A stretch of DNA of 64,000 bases from Dermatophagoides farinae (taxonomy: Eukaryota > Arthropoda > Arachnida > Sarcoptiformes > Pyroglyphidae), in assembly GCF_024713945.1 (NCBI RefSeq), contig NC_134682.1, positions 4,317,001 to 4,381,000 on the forward strand, read 5' to 3'. This document shows positions 54,492 to 64,000 of the stretch, piece by piece. The notes below the pieces were generated by a model. The model saw nothing but the letters and a program-made list of their open reading frames with translations, was not told where the DNA came from and ran no database searches. Every line of letters starts with the position of its first letter. The stretch's first letter is position 1. The translations under genes were made by a program, and so were the position numbers.

Positions 54492-55135
54492 TTAAAATAG
54501 GACTGGTCAACTTCTTCAATAGCTTTGGCGATGAAACCTCTGTTGATCGAAGCGAAATAGATTACAAGATGATAGAGAACCAAATTAACAATAAATTCCT
54601 TAAAATCATCTCGAAAATGCATCAAGACCAGCTTGACTTGAAACATCAAATGAAGGAAATTACTATCATGAATGCCATAAACGTTAAAAATGAAACAACG
54701 CATTTCCTACACTCTTATAACTTTGAATCATGCATCAGAGGGTATATCAAGCATATTAAAAAACCGTTACGACACTTTTGTCCTACGAATATAACCGATT
54801 CTGAACACACTATACAAAAACGTGGGATCATTAACTTCGTCTACAAAACATTAAAATGGGCCATAAAAATAACGACAGCCATAGGATTGGTCAACTTCTT
54901 CCGTAACTTCGGCGACGGAACCTCTCTTGAACGAAGCGAAATAGATTACAAGATGGTAGAAAACCAAATTAACAAAAAATTCCTTAAAATAATCTCGAAA
55001 ATGCATCAAGACCAGCTTGACTTGAAACATCAAATGAAGGAAATTACTATCATGAATACCATAAATAGAAGGTTCGCTGAGATCGAAAACATCACCAAAC
55101 AAATGTTCCGTCCAGACAATGACCAATTAGCTTGA
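54492..55135 (+). pseudogene. Env-like ectodomain piece (right arm)
   Basis: Mirror of 33113-33756, identical, including the basic dipeptide, the hydrophobic stretch and the duplicated helix. Confidence 0.45.
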
Positions 55136-55237
55136 CAACTAAAGAACCTATTTCCGAACATCTCATTGGGTCTGGAAACTCCAGATGAATATCGGACTAT
55201 GGAATCTTGCCGATTCGTGGAAGAAGAAGGTCTCACT

Positions 55238-55426
55238 TATGTCGACGATGTTGCACGGATTCTGCAGTTTTACTGTGACTTCGGCCTGTACAACTTGGGT
55301 GGCCAGATGGTATTTTGATTTCCTCCAGATAATAGGATACCCAGAGGAGTCAAGATGCGAAGCAATTACAAAGGTTGAAAAAAGGATGATTAATATGATA
55401 AAAATGTGGATGCAATGAGCTGACAT
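55238..55426 (-). pseudogene. Env-like N-terminal piece (right arm)
   Basis: Mirror of 32822-33010, truncated at the same place. Confidence 0.45.
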
Positions 55427-55684
55427 GGTTTTCAAGGAAGATTTTTGGTTTGGATACACAACGAGCGTGAATTCGTTCAAGTTGATCAATTTATCTTGTT
55501 TTGTGATGATGAGATTGACGTTTGTCGAAAGAGAGCTCGAGAGCATAATGGCGGTGTTTGGCACAAACACAGAAATTTTTATATGATGTCACGTAGTGGA
55601 TTCGTGGTTCAGTTTCCCTTAGAATCTGATTTATGCACGAGAAAAAGAGAAGGTGGTGATCCACATATAAAGCGTGTTTATCAG

Positions 55685-55936
55685 TTAGCACGGCATTGAA
55701 ATAAGTTTGTTTGGTGTGCTCAGGGAGTGTATTTCTTGATAGCGTCTACTCCTAGTACAGAATAATTTGCGTTGGGCATTATCACGAAAGTTTGGTTTCT
55801 TCCGATCACGCCTATCTTCCTTTTTACATTGACAGTACTTTGTGGCTTTGGTTTGTTGATTAACATTCATGATTGGCAATTCCCCTGGTTTTAGTTCTAG
55901 TCCTAGCAGCTCACGTTTTCGTCGAATAAACATCAT
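55685..55936 (-). CDS. Small basic Cys-containing frame (right arm)
   Basis: Identical mirror of 32312-32563; function unknown. Confidence 0.25.
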   Translation of the reverse strand: MMFIRRKRELLGLELKPGELPIMNVNQQTKATKYCQCKKEDRRDRKKPNFRDNAQRKLFCTRSRRYQEIHSLSTPNKLISMPC

Positions 55937-55972
55937 ATTAAAACCTTCTTCATTGTGTCGTTCGTTTGTTTG

Positions 55973-56482
55973 TTATGTTTTGCTACATCCTCTGGCCTCT
56001 ATTTCCATGCTGTTGGTTGCCGAAATCGGCTGATGATGTCCTGAGGGATGAAATACTAATGGTATGCTTCTTGTGTTTTCAATTGTGATGTTTCTGTTGG
56101 TGTTTTGTCCGGATTCGTTCGAGAATCGGTATAATCTTCCATTTGGTATTTTTCTGGCCGGCTCAAATTGTTTTAGTCTATTTTCAATTTCGTCCTGATA
56201 ATGCGAAGCGGTCCTTATTGCTTTGGTTACTTCCATTCGAGGGAGAGATTGATTTACCGGTTTTACATCTGGGTAGTACTTCGTATGCCGGTCAATCATA
56301 TCTTTTAGCAATTTTGCCTCACCTTTCAATGTCATCAGTTGTTTTTCGGTAGTTTGAGTTGAGAATTCTAGAATTTTATTATCTAGCATGCGCTGGATCA
56401 GTTTTAACTCGTCTTTTATGTCCCGAGTTTGTTGTTCTGTCAATTCTTCAAGTGGATTGTGTGCGCCCTGTGTATCTTCCAT
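55973..56482 (-). CDS. 169-codon hydrophilic helical protein (right arm)
   Basis: Identical mirror of 31766-32275; function unknown. Confidence 0.4.
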   Translation of the reverse strand: MEDTQGAHNPLEELTEQQTRDIKDELKLIQRMLDNKILEFSTQTTEKQLMTLKGEAKLLKDMIDRHTKYYPDVKPVNQSLPRMEVTKAIRTASHYQDEIENRLKQFEPARKIPNGRLYRFSNESGQNTNRNITIENTRSIPLVFHPSGHHQPISATNSMEIEARGCSKT

Positions 56483-56717
56483 TTTGAGATTGTTGCTTGA
56501 TTTGTTGTTTTGGTAAGTAACGATTCGCTGAGTAATTGAGGCTTGGTGATGAAGGTAGTCTTTGGAATGCGGTGGCTGATTATGAATGCGGAATTTGGAA
56601 AAAGAAAAATTTAATAGTAGGTTGAGTAGAAAATGTTTGATTAAGAAGGTGATGATTGGAAAAAGCAACTGGTACATGATAAAGTGGTCATTCTTGACGA
56701 TATAATAGTTGGTTGTG

Positions 56718-57785
56718 ATTGTGGTGTTTTCTATTGCAAATAGAAAATTTTTAATTATTCAAAAAAAAATTTCCTACCAAGTGTAGCACATACTTACAAT
56801 TTATCAATCTCAGCATGGGAATTCTGAAAATCTAGAAACATTTTTTGATATCTATTTCCCAGATTTTCAATTTCCTTATTCAATTGTTGCAGATTTGAAT
56901 TTGGATCTTTGGTTTTGTTTTAATATGGATATATGTTCTTCAAGTTTTTCATTTTCATTTTTTGCTATTGCAAAGAGAAAATTTCAATTATTCAAAAGAA
57001 TTTCTTACCAAGAAACACAAACTTACATATTTTCCATCTCAGCATGGGATTCATGATATTTATGTTATGTATAGCTTTCTTCGGCTACGGAAACGGATCC
57101 GTACTTTGTACTAGTGTGCAGTTATTCCAAGTTGATTTTCTTTGCAATAATCACACCGGTTTCTTGGTGGTCGATATGAAACACTCTCACATAAACACAA
57201 GACACAAATCTTAAAATATAAGAAATTTATTAGCAAAATGAGAAAATAAACGTTGGAAATAAATGTGTGAGATGATGAATTATAAAGACCAGCCAGCAAA
57301 AAAAAATGATCAGCTTGATCAATATATGGTGATATATGATGATGATTGTGTATGCGTTCGGAATTTTTATGTGATTTCTTGGACAGTCCAATTGCCAATC
57401 GGTTGAGACCACGCCTCACGTTGGTATCCAGTTCATCTTCCTTCCACTTATCACGTAGACCATGAGTTTAGGTGTTTGTTTTGCCACTCACTCATGTATC
57501 AGTCCCAGCGGGTGCATGGTAGTAATATCACCTTATCATTGTTCTTGGTTGAACGAGGTGGAAAGATTTTCCCGGGCCCAGAAAATAAGTCCCTGACTTA
57601 TGGCCACATTTTTTCTACGCTGGATTTTCGCCTAGTTGATTTAACCCGATTTTGTCTTTCTAGGACATCACATTTATTTTTCCAATACATTTTTTCGGTT
57701 TCTATTTGCCGTAGATTAGATTGACATTCATCCAACTGTTCTTGAATTCTTTTCGTTTGTTCGGATTCAAATTTTTTTGACATGT
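56718..57785 (-). pseudogene. Older coiled-coil gene 5' part, LTR-interrupted (right arm)
   Basis: Mirror of 30463-31530, with the same LTR insertion and the same one-base deletion. Confidence 0.7.
57063..57672 (-). mobile_element. Solo LTR, 610 bp (right arm)
   Basis: Mirror of 30576-31185 with the same TAAA flanks (read as TTTA on +). Confidence 0.75.
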
Positions 57786-58705
57786 TTATGTCTTGGTCAA
57801 TATTCAATGTCGAAACTTACAGAAAAGAGCAATTTTATTAGAATCGGTCAATGTTGCATGATCTTGTTCTTGAATCAATATGATAAAATCATCGTGTCGA
57901 ATGCCAATTTCCCAATCGTTTTTGTATTATTTGCAGCTCTTTTGAATGTCTTTTCTTTGGCCAGGAGGGAATACATTCTCGAGTTGGTTCCACGTTTATT
58001 GTCCACGTGCTGCAGAATTTATCAATACTGAATCGATGGCCACAAAAATAGTTGTCTAGAGCACATTTTAATCTCTTTATTTTCAACATTTTTCAAAGCT
58101 CTTACTTTTTGAACAAAAGCATTTCTTTTCAATTTTATTAATTAAACACAAACATAAGGAATCGAATTTCAAAAAAGCATTTCTTTTGCAAATTTTTAGT
58201 TAAACAAAAACATTAGGAATCGAATTGTAAAAAGCATATTTTTCCAATTTTTATTCAAACAAAAAAAGGTTTGTAAAAAGCGTTTCTTTTCAATTTTTAT
58301 TTGTTTTGTTTGATTTATGTTTGACCATGTGCGGTGTTTTTTTTTTATATTATTGGGAGTTTGACATACCACTTTAGAAATTTTTTTGCACATGTCAAAG
58401 CGCTATCAAGAAGTTTATGGCCGTTTCAAATTTACACCGATTAACCAATTATTTCGAACCACCTGTTGATCATTACTTTCCATATTAATATCTATTTGAA
58501 TGTCATTGTTTTCCGAAATTCTCGACAAATTTGAAAATTTACGACCACGTTACTGGTCCCAATCAAACCACATGGTCACCAAATATCGTTCTATACTACT
58601 TATGATTTAAAATTAAAGTAAAAGTAAAAAATTATTAGAGTAATCCCTTATACCTTTTCAACAATAGATGCAAAATAATTATAAAATAAGAAAAAATAAA
58701 ATATG

Positions 58706-58894
58706 TGTAAACAGTGAATACGCATGTGCTTGGCGGTACACAGAGGACGTGATGAAAAAGGAGATATAAGGACAGCGCTTACCCCGTTTGGGGGACAGTT
58801 CATTTATTAATTGTAGTTTGGTTGCACATGTTAATTACTGTATAAGAAATAAAGTGGTGATCTACAACGTTGAAGTGTTCCCTTTGTTTTTACA
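58706..58894 (-). mobile_element. Solo LTR, 189 bp (right arm)
   Basis: Mirror of 29354-29542; flanked by TATG on the + strand at 58702-58705 and 58895-58898. Confidence 0.75.
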
Positions 58895-59189
58895 TATGTA
58901 CAAAATTTAAGCCGAAATATAAGCCGATCGTAAATGGACGGTAAAGAAGCAACTAGTAGTTTTCCCATCTGTACTAGACTAGATCTCCAACGATAGTTTC
59001 AATCGTAAAACATGATTTTTTTAAAAAGATATTTGACAAGAGAAACCGGTCAAAGATCATAATCAGAAACATTATCCGAAATAAAATAAGATAAAATAAG
59101 AAAATCATGATCATAATCACAAACATTATCTGAAAAATTGAATGAGACTGACGGATGATGAAATTGACTGACAGGTTTAATAACTTAAA

Positions 59190-59460
59190 ATTAAACTTTG
59201 GAACTTTAAATCAGATAGGTGATCGACAGGTAAACGATGTTGGATACGATACATATTTGCAAGATAGGAGAAATTCGTAAATCAGTTGATACGAGATTTA
59301 CCACTAGATTTTGACAAAGCACCAAACCCAACAGGACACGCGTAGGAAATCATTGGTTCAATAGCATGTAAATAAATTAAACGTAAAACTTGAAAACTTG
59401 AGCCCCAAGAAGAAGCAAATTTCCTCCTTAGAATATTATAGATCAAAGGTGGAATTGGTT
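59190..59460 (-). pseudogene. LINE fragment (right arm)
   Basis: Mirror of 28790-29060. Confidence 0.5.
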
Positions 59461-60000
59461 ATTGATTTCTCTGACACATCCATAGCCAAATATTAAGAAT
59501 CAAGTTAAAGAAATAAACACGAATAAACAAAATAAATAATATAATGATAATTGAAACAAGAAATATGATAAATAAGATAAATGATATAATTATTTATTTT
59601 CATATGATATTGACACCGTTTGGTCTAAGATATCCGGTGTATTTATCTCATGCTCGAATTCTAGCTCAACGTTCGTTTGTGAATTCTGTAACGAAACTGT
59701 TGAAATAGTATTGTTTGTCAAAATAGTAATTGGTTGATGTATAAATATGAAGAGCTGAGTGTGAAACGATGATCATTAAAATAAGAAACTACAAAAATCA
59801 TTCAAAATACCAGTTTCAAAGCATGAATCAAAATATGCTTACCATATTTCTTATATGCCAAATGAATATGAATACAGAAATTGTTTCTGATTACAAAATC
59901 ATGGCAATTGCATGATACTTGGCAAAGACACAAATTACATACATTCGTTACACTTTATTTCGCAATCTGGTTGTTGGTTGGAATTGGTAGATTGACCTTT

Positions 60001-60136
60001 TGTTGTAAAGTTTATTTTTCTTACCCGATGAGTGTTTTAACCTTTTAGTATTACATGTGTTTGATTTATATATAAATGAAAAACTCAATAAAAATAATAA
60101 TGCTTATTGTTTGATTTTTGAAAAACAATCGCTTCA
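60001..60136 (+). repeat. 5' LTR of the copia element
   Basis: Starts TGTTG; the end is either at ...AAAACA (60127) or at ...GCTTCA (60136), two bases before the PBS. It holds TATATATAAATG as a TATA-like stretch and AATAAAAATAATAA as a poly(A) signal. Confidence 0.7.
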
Positions 60137-60244
60137 TGTGGTAGCAGAGCGTGGTTGATCGTTTTCTTTCACCCCTCTGGCTAATTGTTTTATTTTTTCA
60201 TTTGTTTATTATTGAAAAAATATTGTCATATATTTGTGTTTGTC

Positions 60245-63200
60245 ATGGCAAAGCCATCGTCAACCAGCGGTAATGACATGGACGCAACCATGAAGAAATT
60301 TATGGAAATGTTCGTATCTATGAATTCTTCACGATCATCATCCGAGTCCAACATGGGACTGGAAACGTATGCATTCAGTCAAGTGACCAAATATGATGGT
60401 GTCAATATTAAAGAGTGGTCATCCTCGGTACGATCAGCATTTCTTACGTGTGGAAAGGAACATTTCTTGCGTAGTGAACTTCCGACTGGCCATCCCGAAT
60501 ACTCTCTTTATCAGAGGTACTTTGGATTAATGAAATTTACATTTCAACCAAAGGTTCGGGATCATGTTGAACATCTGAAAACGGTGTTTCAACTATGGGA
60601 TTATATGACTCGTTTCGAGAAAGATAATCGGGCTACAGCGGTAAGAAAATATATCAAGCTGGTTGGTACAAAGTATGAAGGTGGCGAACTTCGTCTTTGG
60701 CTTGAACAATTGACAGCTCGTTTTGAAGATGTCGAATCGGAGTGGCTACAAAACACTGAAAATTCTCGGTGCACCATCATCATCAGTATGTTACCACGAC
60801 CAAAGTTCGAACGTCTGGCAGACAGACTGACGTCCAGAGATTCGTTGACAATGAAGGACATAATGAACGCATTCATCGAGGAGGACGAAAAAATGAAAAC
60901 TGTTTCATCGAAACATGTGAGTAATCAGTCTGTCAATGCCATGAAGAAAAAATTCAACAAGAAATCATCTTCGTCATCAAAACGTAACGATGTGAAGTGT
61001 GATTACTGCAAAAGAAATGGTCATACTACTGATGATTGTCATAAACGTTTCTGGGATGAACATCATAAATCATCCACATCATCGTCATCCAGCCAATCAA
61101 ATTCGAAACCATCGACATCATCATCTTCTGCATCATCAAAGTCATCAAATGCCGCATCTACCAGCAAACATTCGGCTAAGTCCGTTATTCTTAAAAATGT
61201 TTGTAACACAATAAGTGATTCATGGATCCTGGATTCAGGATCGACAACACATGTGACATTCAACGAATCAGTGCTGGTTAACGCCAAGTCCAAACGGTGT
61301 GAGTTTGAGGCCGCTGGCGGAGAACCAATTATCTCAACAAAAACTGGTGATACTGTGATTCATCCAAATGACAATGAACTTATGCTAAAAAATGTTGCAT
61401 GTGGTGATTTTAATGCAAACTTGATATCTGTGTCTCAACTTATGAGTGACGGTTATTCTGTGTTTTTTGATGGCCAATCGCCAGATAAAACAGCTTTCAT
61501 CATCAAAAACCATGACATTAACATTGTGAATCCTATTGTGTCTGCTAATCAATCATCAGGTGTGTGGCTTCTTAAAAATCAACGCAAACAAACATGTTAC
61601 AATCTGTGGCATTATCGTCTAGGCCATTGCGGCAAAAATATTCTAAATCAAATCGCCAAACAATCATCGTGTGTTAAAGTTGATAATGACAACTGTGATG
61701 CGTGTCTGAAAAATAAATCTGTGTCTGTGCCACATAAACAACCGATGATCTATGATGATGTGAACATTTTTGAATTTCTTCATGTTGACTTGTGGGAAAG
61801 CCCAGTGTTATCAGCGGGTGGAAGTAAATATGGTTTACTTGTGGTTGATCATCGTACACGTTTCTGTTTCGGTATTTCAATTCCGTCTAAATCTGATGCA
61901 ACTGAAGCGTTAATTAATTTTATCACTGATCATCAACGTCGATACAAGAAAAATGGACGAAAAGTATGTTATATCAGATCTGATTGTGGTAAAGAGTTCG
62001 TCAATCATCAAATGGAAGAATTTTGCTCAGAAAATGGCATCAATCATCAAACTACTGTTGGCTACGCGCCACAGCAAAATGGAATCGTAGAAAGAATGAA
62101 TAGAACTGTTTTTGGTACTGTTCGTACTCTTCTAAATTCAGCCAACATGGACCACAAATATTGGGCTGAAGCTATGTCTACTGCTATTTATCTGATAAAC
62201 ATTTGGGTTCGTGATTCTGGCTCATCTCCATTTGAATTGTTTTTCGGTCATAAACCATCCTACGGTCATTTGCATACGTTTGGATGTGTTGCTTATCATC
62301 ATCAACCAAAACAAAAACGAACATCGAAACTCGATCCAACTTCAACAAAATTGGTATTCATCGGATATACAAATTCAAAAGTGAATTATCGTCTTCTTGA
62401 TCCATCTGATGATAAAATAGTGATTACAAATGATGTGAAATTTTGTGAGAATGAGATGTATTTTAAATGTGACTCATCATCATCATCTAATGTCGATCAA
62501 TCAACATCATCTTCATCTTCTTTTATCAATCCAAGATTTTTACATGATAACAGTTTAACAAGTGATAGTGATAGTGATAGTGATAGTGTTATTGACAATA
62601 CTCATGATTCATCTATAGTTCCGATACCAGCTTCATTTTCATCATCATCTTCTTCTACACAAATCAATAACGAATCAACAAGTAATTGTTCTGATGTTGA
62701 ATCACCATCTTTCGATGATACTTCGACTACTACAAATTCAGATGCAATTGATCATCATATGTTACCACGTAGATCGAATCGAGAGAACAGGGGAGTTCCC
62801 CCGAACAGATTTGGTTACAAATGCGTGAATTCATACATCATACCATCAACCTACAATGAAGCTCTAAAATTACCAGATTCGAAACAATGGCTGGATGCTA
62901 TAAATTGTGAAATTAATCAGTTGCAAAAATATTCTGTGTTTAAGAAAGTGCCATTTGATAAATCTAAGAAGGTGATACCAACGAAATGGATCTTTACTAG
63001 AAAACGAACTGGTGCATACAAAGCAAGGCTTGTTGCTTGTGGTTATCGACAGATGTATGGTATTGATTACATGGAAACAGCTTCACCAACACCTGATCGA
63101 TCTTTGACAAACATATTGCTGGCATGGGCCAAAACATTTAATCATAAAGTACGACAATTAGATGTACGAACGGCATTTTTAAATGCTGAATTATCTGAAC

Positions 63201-64000
63201 CAGTTTATGTTCGTCCACCATCCGGTTTTGATAACAATGGTTTGCTGAAACTTGAAAAAGCTTTGTATGGTCTAAAGCAGAGTCCGTTGGCATGGTATAA
63301 AACCATATCAAATTATTTGTTGTCAATTGGCTTTGAGAAATGTGTTACCGATAAATGTCTATTCAAAAAAGGTGACGTCATTCTGTTGCTTTATGTTGAT
63401 GATATCATCATGGTTGGTCCTAATGAATCTATGCTAAATTCGATCATCAATGAATTGGAAAATAAATTTGAAATCACTGATATTGGCAACATCGGTGACT
63501 ATCTTGGAATTACTATCAAGGAATTTCCTGATAGGTTTGAATTGAATCAATCTAGTTATATCAACAAGGTGCTAGAAGAATTTAATATGGTGGATTGCAA
63601 ACCATCTAAAGTTCCAATGTCTTTTCTTTATGAAACCATTGAGGATGAAGAAATTGACATGAATCTTCCCGTGCAGAAATTAATTGGGTGTCTTCTTTAT
63701 ATTGCCAATAGAACCAGACCTGACATTTGTTTCTCTGTCAACTGGCTTTCTCGATTTATGACGAAACCAACAGCCTCGTTGTTTAAAGCTTGCAAGAATA
63801 TTTTACGTTATTTATCATCTACGATTAATAAAAATCTTGTTATCGGGTCGTTGGATTCAACACTGACCGTATACACTGATGCCAGCTTTGGTCAAGGTGT
63901 TTCTAAACGTTCAACATCTGGTGTAATCGTCCGTTGTGGGATGTCGACTCTAACTTGGAGATGTTGTCGCCAATCGAAATTATCCACATCGAGTTGTGAG
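60245..64000 (+). CDS. Ty1/copia Gag-Pol polyprotein (3' end outside the window)
   Basis: 1252 codons are open from the ATG at 60245 to the last base. Gag occupies about 1-310, with a zinc knuckle CDYCKRNGHTTDDC (CX2CX4HX4C). The protease has SWILDSGSTTHVTF. Integrase shows the zinc part (LWHYRLGHCGKN...CDACLKNK), then VDLWESP, IRSDCGKEF and YAPQQNGIVERMNRTV. A Ser-rich linker leads to reverse transcriptase: WIFTRKRTGAYKARLVACGY, RQLDVRTAFLNAEL, ALYGLKQSPLAWYK and LLYVDDIIMVG. RNase H begins YTDASFGQGVSKRSTSGVIV; the window ends just before the usual EAEY. The order PR-IN-RT-RH defines copia. Confidence 0.95.
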   Translation, partial: MAKPSSTSGNDMDATMKKFMEMFVSMNSSRSSSESNMGLETYAFSQVTKYDGVNIKEWSSSVRSAFLTCGKEHFLRSELPTGHPEYSLYQRYFGLMKFTFQPKVRDHVEHLKTVFQLWDYMTRFEKDNRATAVRKYIKLVGTKYEGGELRLWLEQLTARFEDVESEWLQNTENSRCTIIISMLPRPKFERLADRLTSRDSLTMKDIMNAFIEEDEKMKTVSSKHVSNQSVNAMKKKFNKKSSSSSKRNDVKCDYCKRNGHTTDDCHKRFWDEHHKSSTSSSSSQSNSKPSTSSSSASSKSSNAASTSKHSAKSVILKNVCNTISDSWILDSGSTTHVTFNESVLVNAKSKRCEFEAAGGEPIISTKTGDTVIHPNDNELMLKNVACGDFNANLISVSQLMSDGYSVFFDGQSPDKTAFIIKNHDINIVNPIVSANQSSGVWLLKNQRKQTCYNLWHYRLGHCGKNILNQIAKQSSCVKVDNDNCDACLKNKSVSVPHKQPMIYDDVNIFEFLHVDLWESPVLSAGGSKYGLLVVDHRTRFCFGISIPSKSDATEALINFITDHQRRYKKNGRKVCYIRSDCGKEFVNHQMEEFCSENGINHQTTVGYAPQQNGIVERMNRTVFGTVRTLLNSANMDHKYWAEAMSTAIYLINIWVRDSGSSPFELFFGHKPSYGHLHTFGCVAYHHQPKQKRTSKLDPTSTKLVFIGYTNSKVNYRLLDPSDDKIVITNDVKFCENEMYFKCDSSSSSNVDQSTSSSSSFINPRFLHDNSLTSDSDSDSDSVIDNTHDSSIVPIPASFSSSSSSTQINNESTSNCSDVESPSFDDTSTTTNSDAIDHHMLPRRSNRENRGVPPNRFGYKCVNSYIIPSTYNEALKLPDSKQWLDAINCEINQLQKYSVFKKVPFDKSKKVIPTKWIFTRKRTGAYKARLVACGYRQMYGIDYMETASPTPDRSLTNILLAWAKTFNHKVRQLDVRTAFLNAELSEPVYVRPPSGFDNNGLLKLEKALYGLKQSPLAWYKTISNYLLSIGFEKCVTDKCLFKKGDVILLLYVDDIIMVGPNESMLNSIINELENKFEITDIGNIGDYLGITIKEFPDRFELNQSSYINKVLEEFNMVDCKPSKVPMSFLYETIEDEEIDMNLPVQKLIGCLLYIANRTRPDICFSVNWLSRFMTKPTASLFKACKNILRYLSSTINKNLVIGSLDSTLTVYTDASFGQGVSKRSTSGVIVRCGMSTLTWRCCRQSKLSTSSCE

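Larger units (their letters stand above)
49396..60001. repeat. Right arm of the giant inverted repeat (about 10.6 kb)
   Basis: Inverted counterpart of 28253-38717. Position pairs sum to 88248 over most of the outer arm, 88123 after the minisatellite and 88113 at the inner end, so the arms stay collinear with few indels. Its outer end is cut by the copia element at 60001. Confidence 0.9.
60001..64000 (+). mobile_element. Ty1/copia retrotransposon, 5' part (runs off the window)
   Basis: It begins TGTTGTAAAG where right-arm homology ends. A short LTR (60001 to about 60136) is followed by TGGTAGCAGAGCG (60139-60151), the usual copia primer-binding site for initiator tRNA-Met. A single open gag-pol frame follows. 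The 3' end and 3' LTR lie outside the window, so completeness cannot be judged. The uninterrupted frame indicates a young copy. Confidence 0.9.

Noticed and set aside
28253-60001. The whole inverted repeat as one giant terminal-inverted-repeat transposon (Maverick-like)
   Set aside because: No polymerase B, integrase or packaging genes are seen, the arms are mosaics of older insertions and the two outer borders lack a matched target duplication in view.
60999-61214. A + strand 71-codon His-rich frame
   Set aside because: It lies in a different frame inside the continuous copia gag-pol frame.

Overview
The window looks like nuclear DNA of a small-genome arthropod, most likely an acariform (dust-mite-like) mite. 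This is an inference from AT-rich DNA full of CAT/CAA/CAN microsatellites, short GT-AG introns (about 45-90 bp), tRNA and U2 genes, arthropod-type genes and dense retroelements. No gene here identifies a species.

Layout. 1-18,412 is the gene-bearing part: the end of an unknown + strand gene (1-75), a six-exon nicotinic acetylcholine receptor alpha-like subunit (229-4950, -), a DRAM-family autophagy membrane protein (7999-9022, +), a PPP phosphatase with an EF-hand (11775-14628, +), the splicing factor TFIP11 (14892-17507, +) and the ESCRT-III subunit CHMP2A (17723-18412, -). Their exons join in frame at every junction checked. An intron-containing tRNA-Arg(ACG) sits inside the receptor's fifth intron on the opposite strand.

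18,600-28,250 is a graveyard of repeats: copia, hAT and piggyBac-like fragments, a U2 snRNA gene, a solo LTR with a target-site duplication, a second tRNA-Arg(ACG), a transposon-type gene remnant and a LINE with a poly(A) tail.

28,253-60,001 is a giant inverted repeat with arms of about 10.5 kb (28,253-38,717 and 49,396-60,001) around a 10.7 kb spacer. Each arm carries a gene coupling a coiled coil, built from tandemly duplicated 51-bp mini-exons, to an ANKLE1/LEM-3-type GIY-YIG nuclease. Each arm also has a rearranged second GIY-YIG copy fused to an Env-like fragment, several Env-like pieces, two solo LTRs, an R4-like LINE tail and a minisatellite. The spacer holds a second U2 copy, an R1-like LINE with a 15-bp target duplication, a 38-bp-TIR foldback element, piggyBac pieces and a complete young Ty3/gypsy element (44,905-49,140) with identical LTRs.

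60,001-64,000 is the 5' part of a Ty1/copia element whose single gag-pol frame is still open at the window's end. It interrupts the outer end of the right arm. The host genes do not form a pathway; the repeat half is best read as layered insertions, duplications and inversions around a multicopy GIY-YIG gene.
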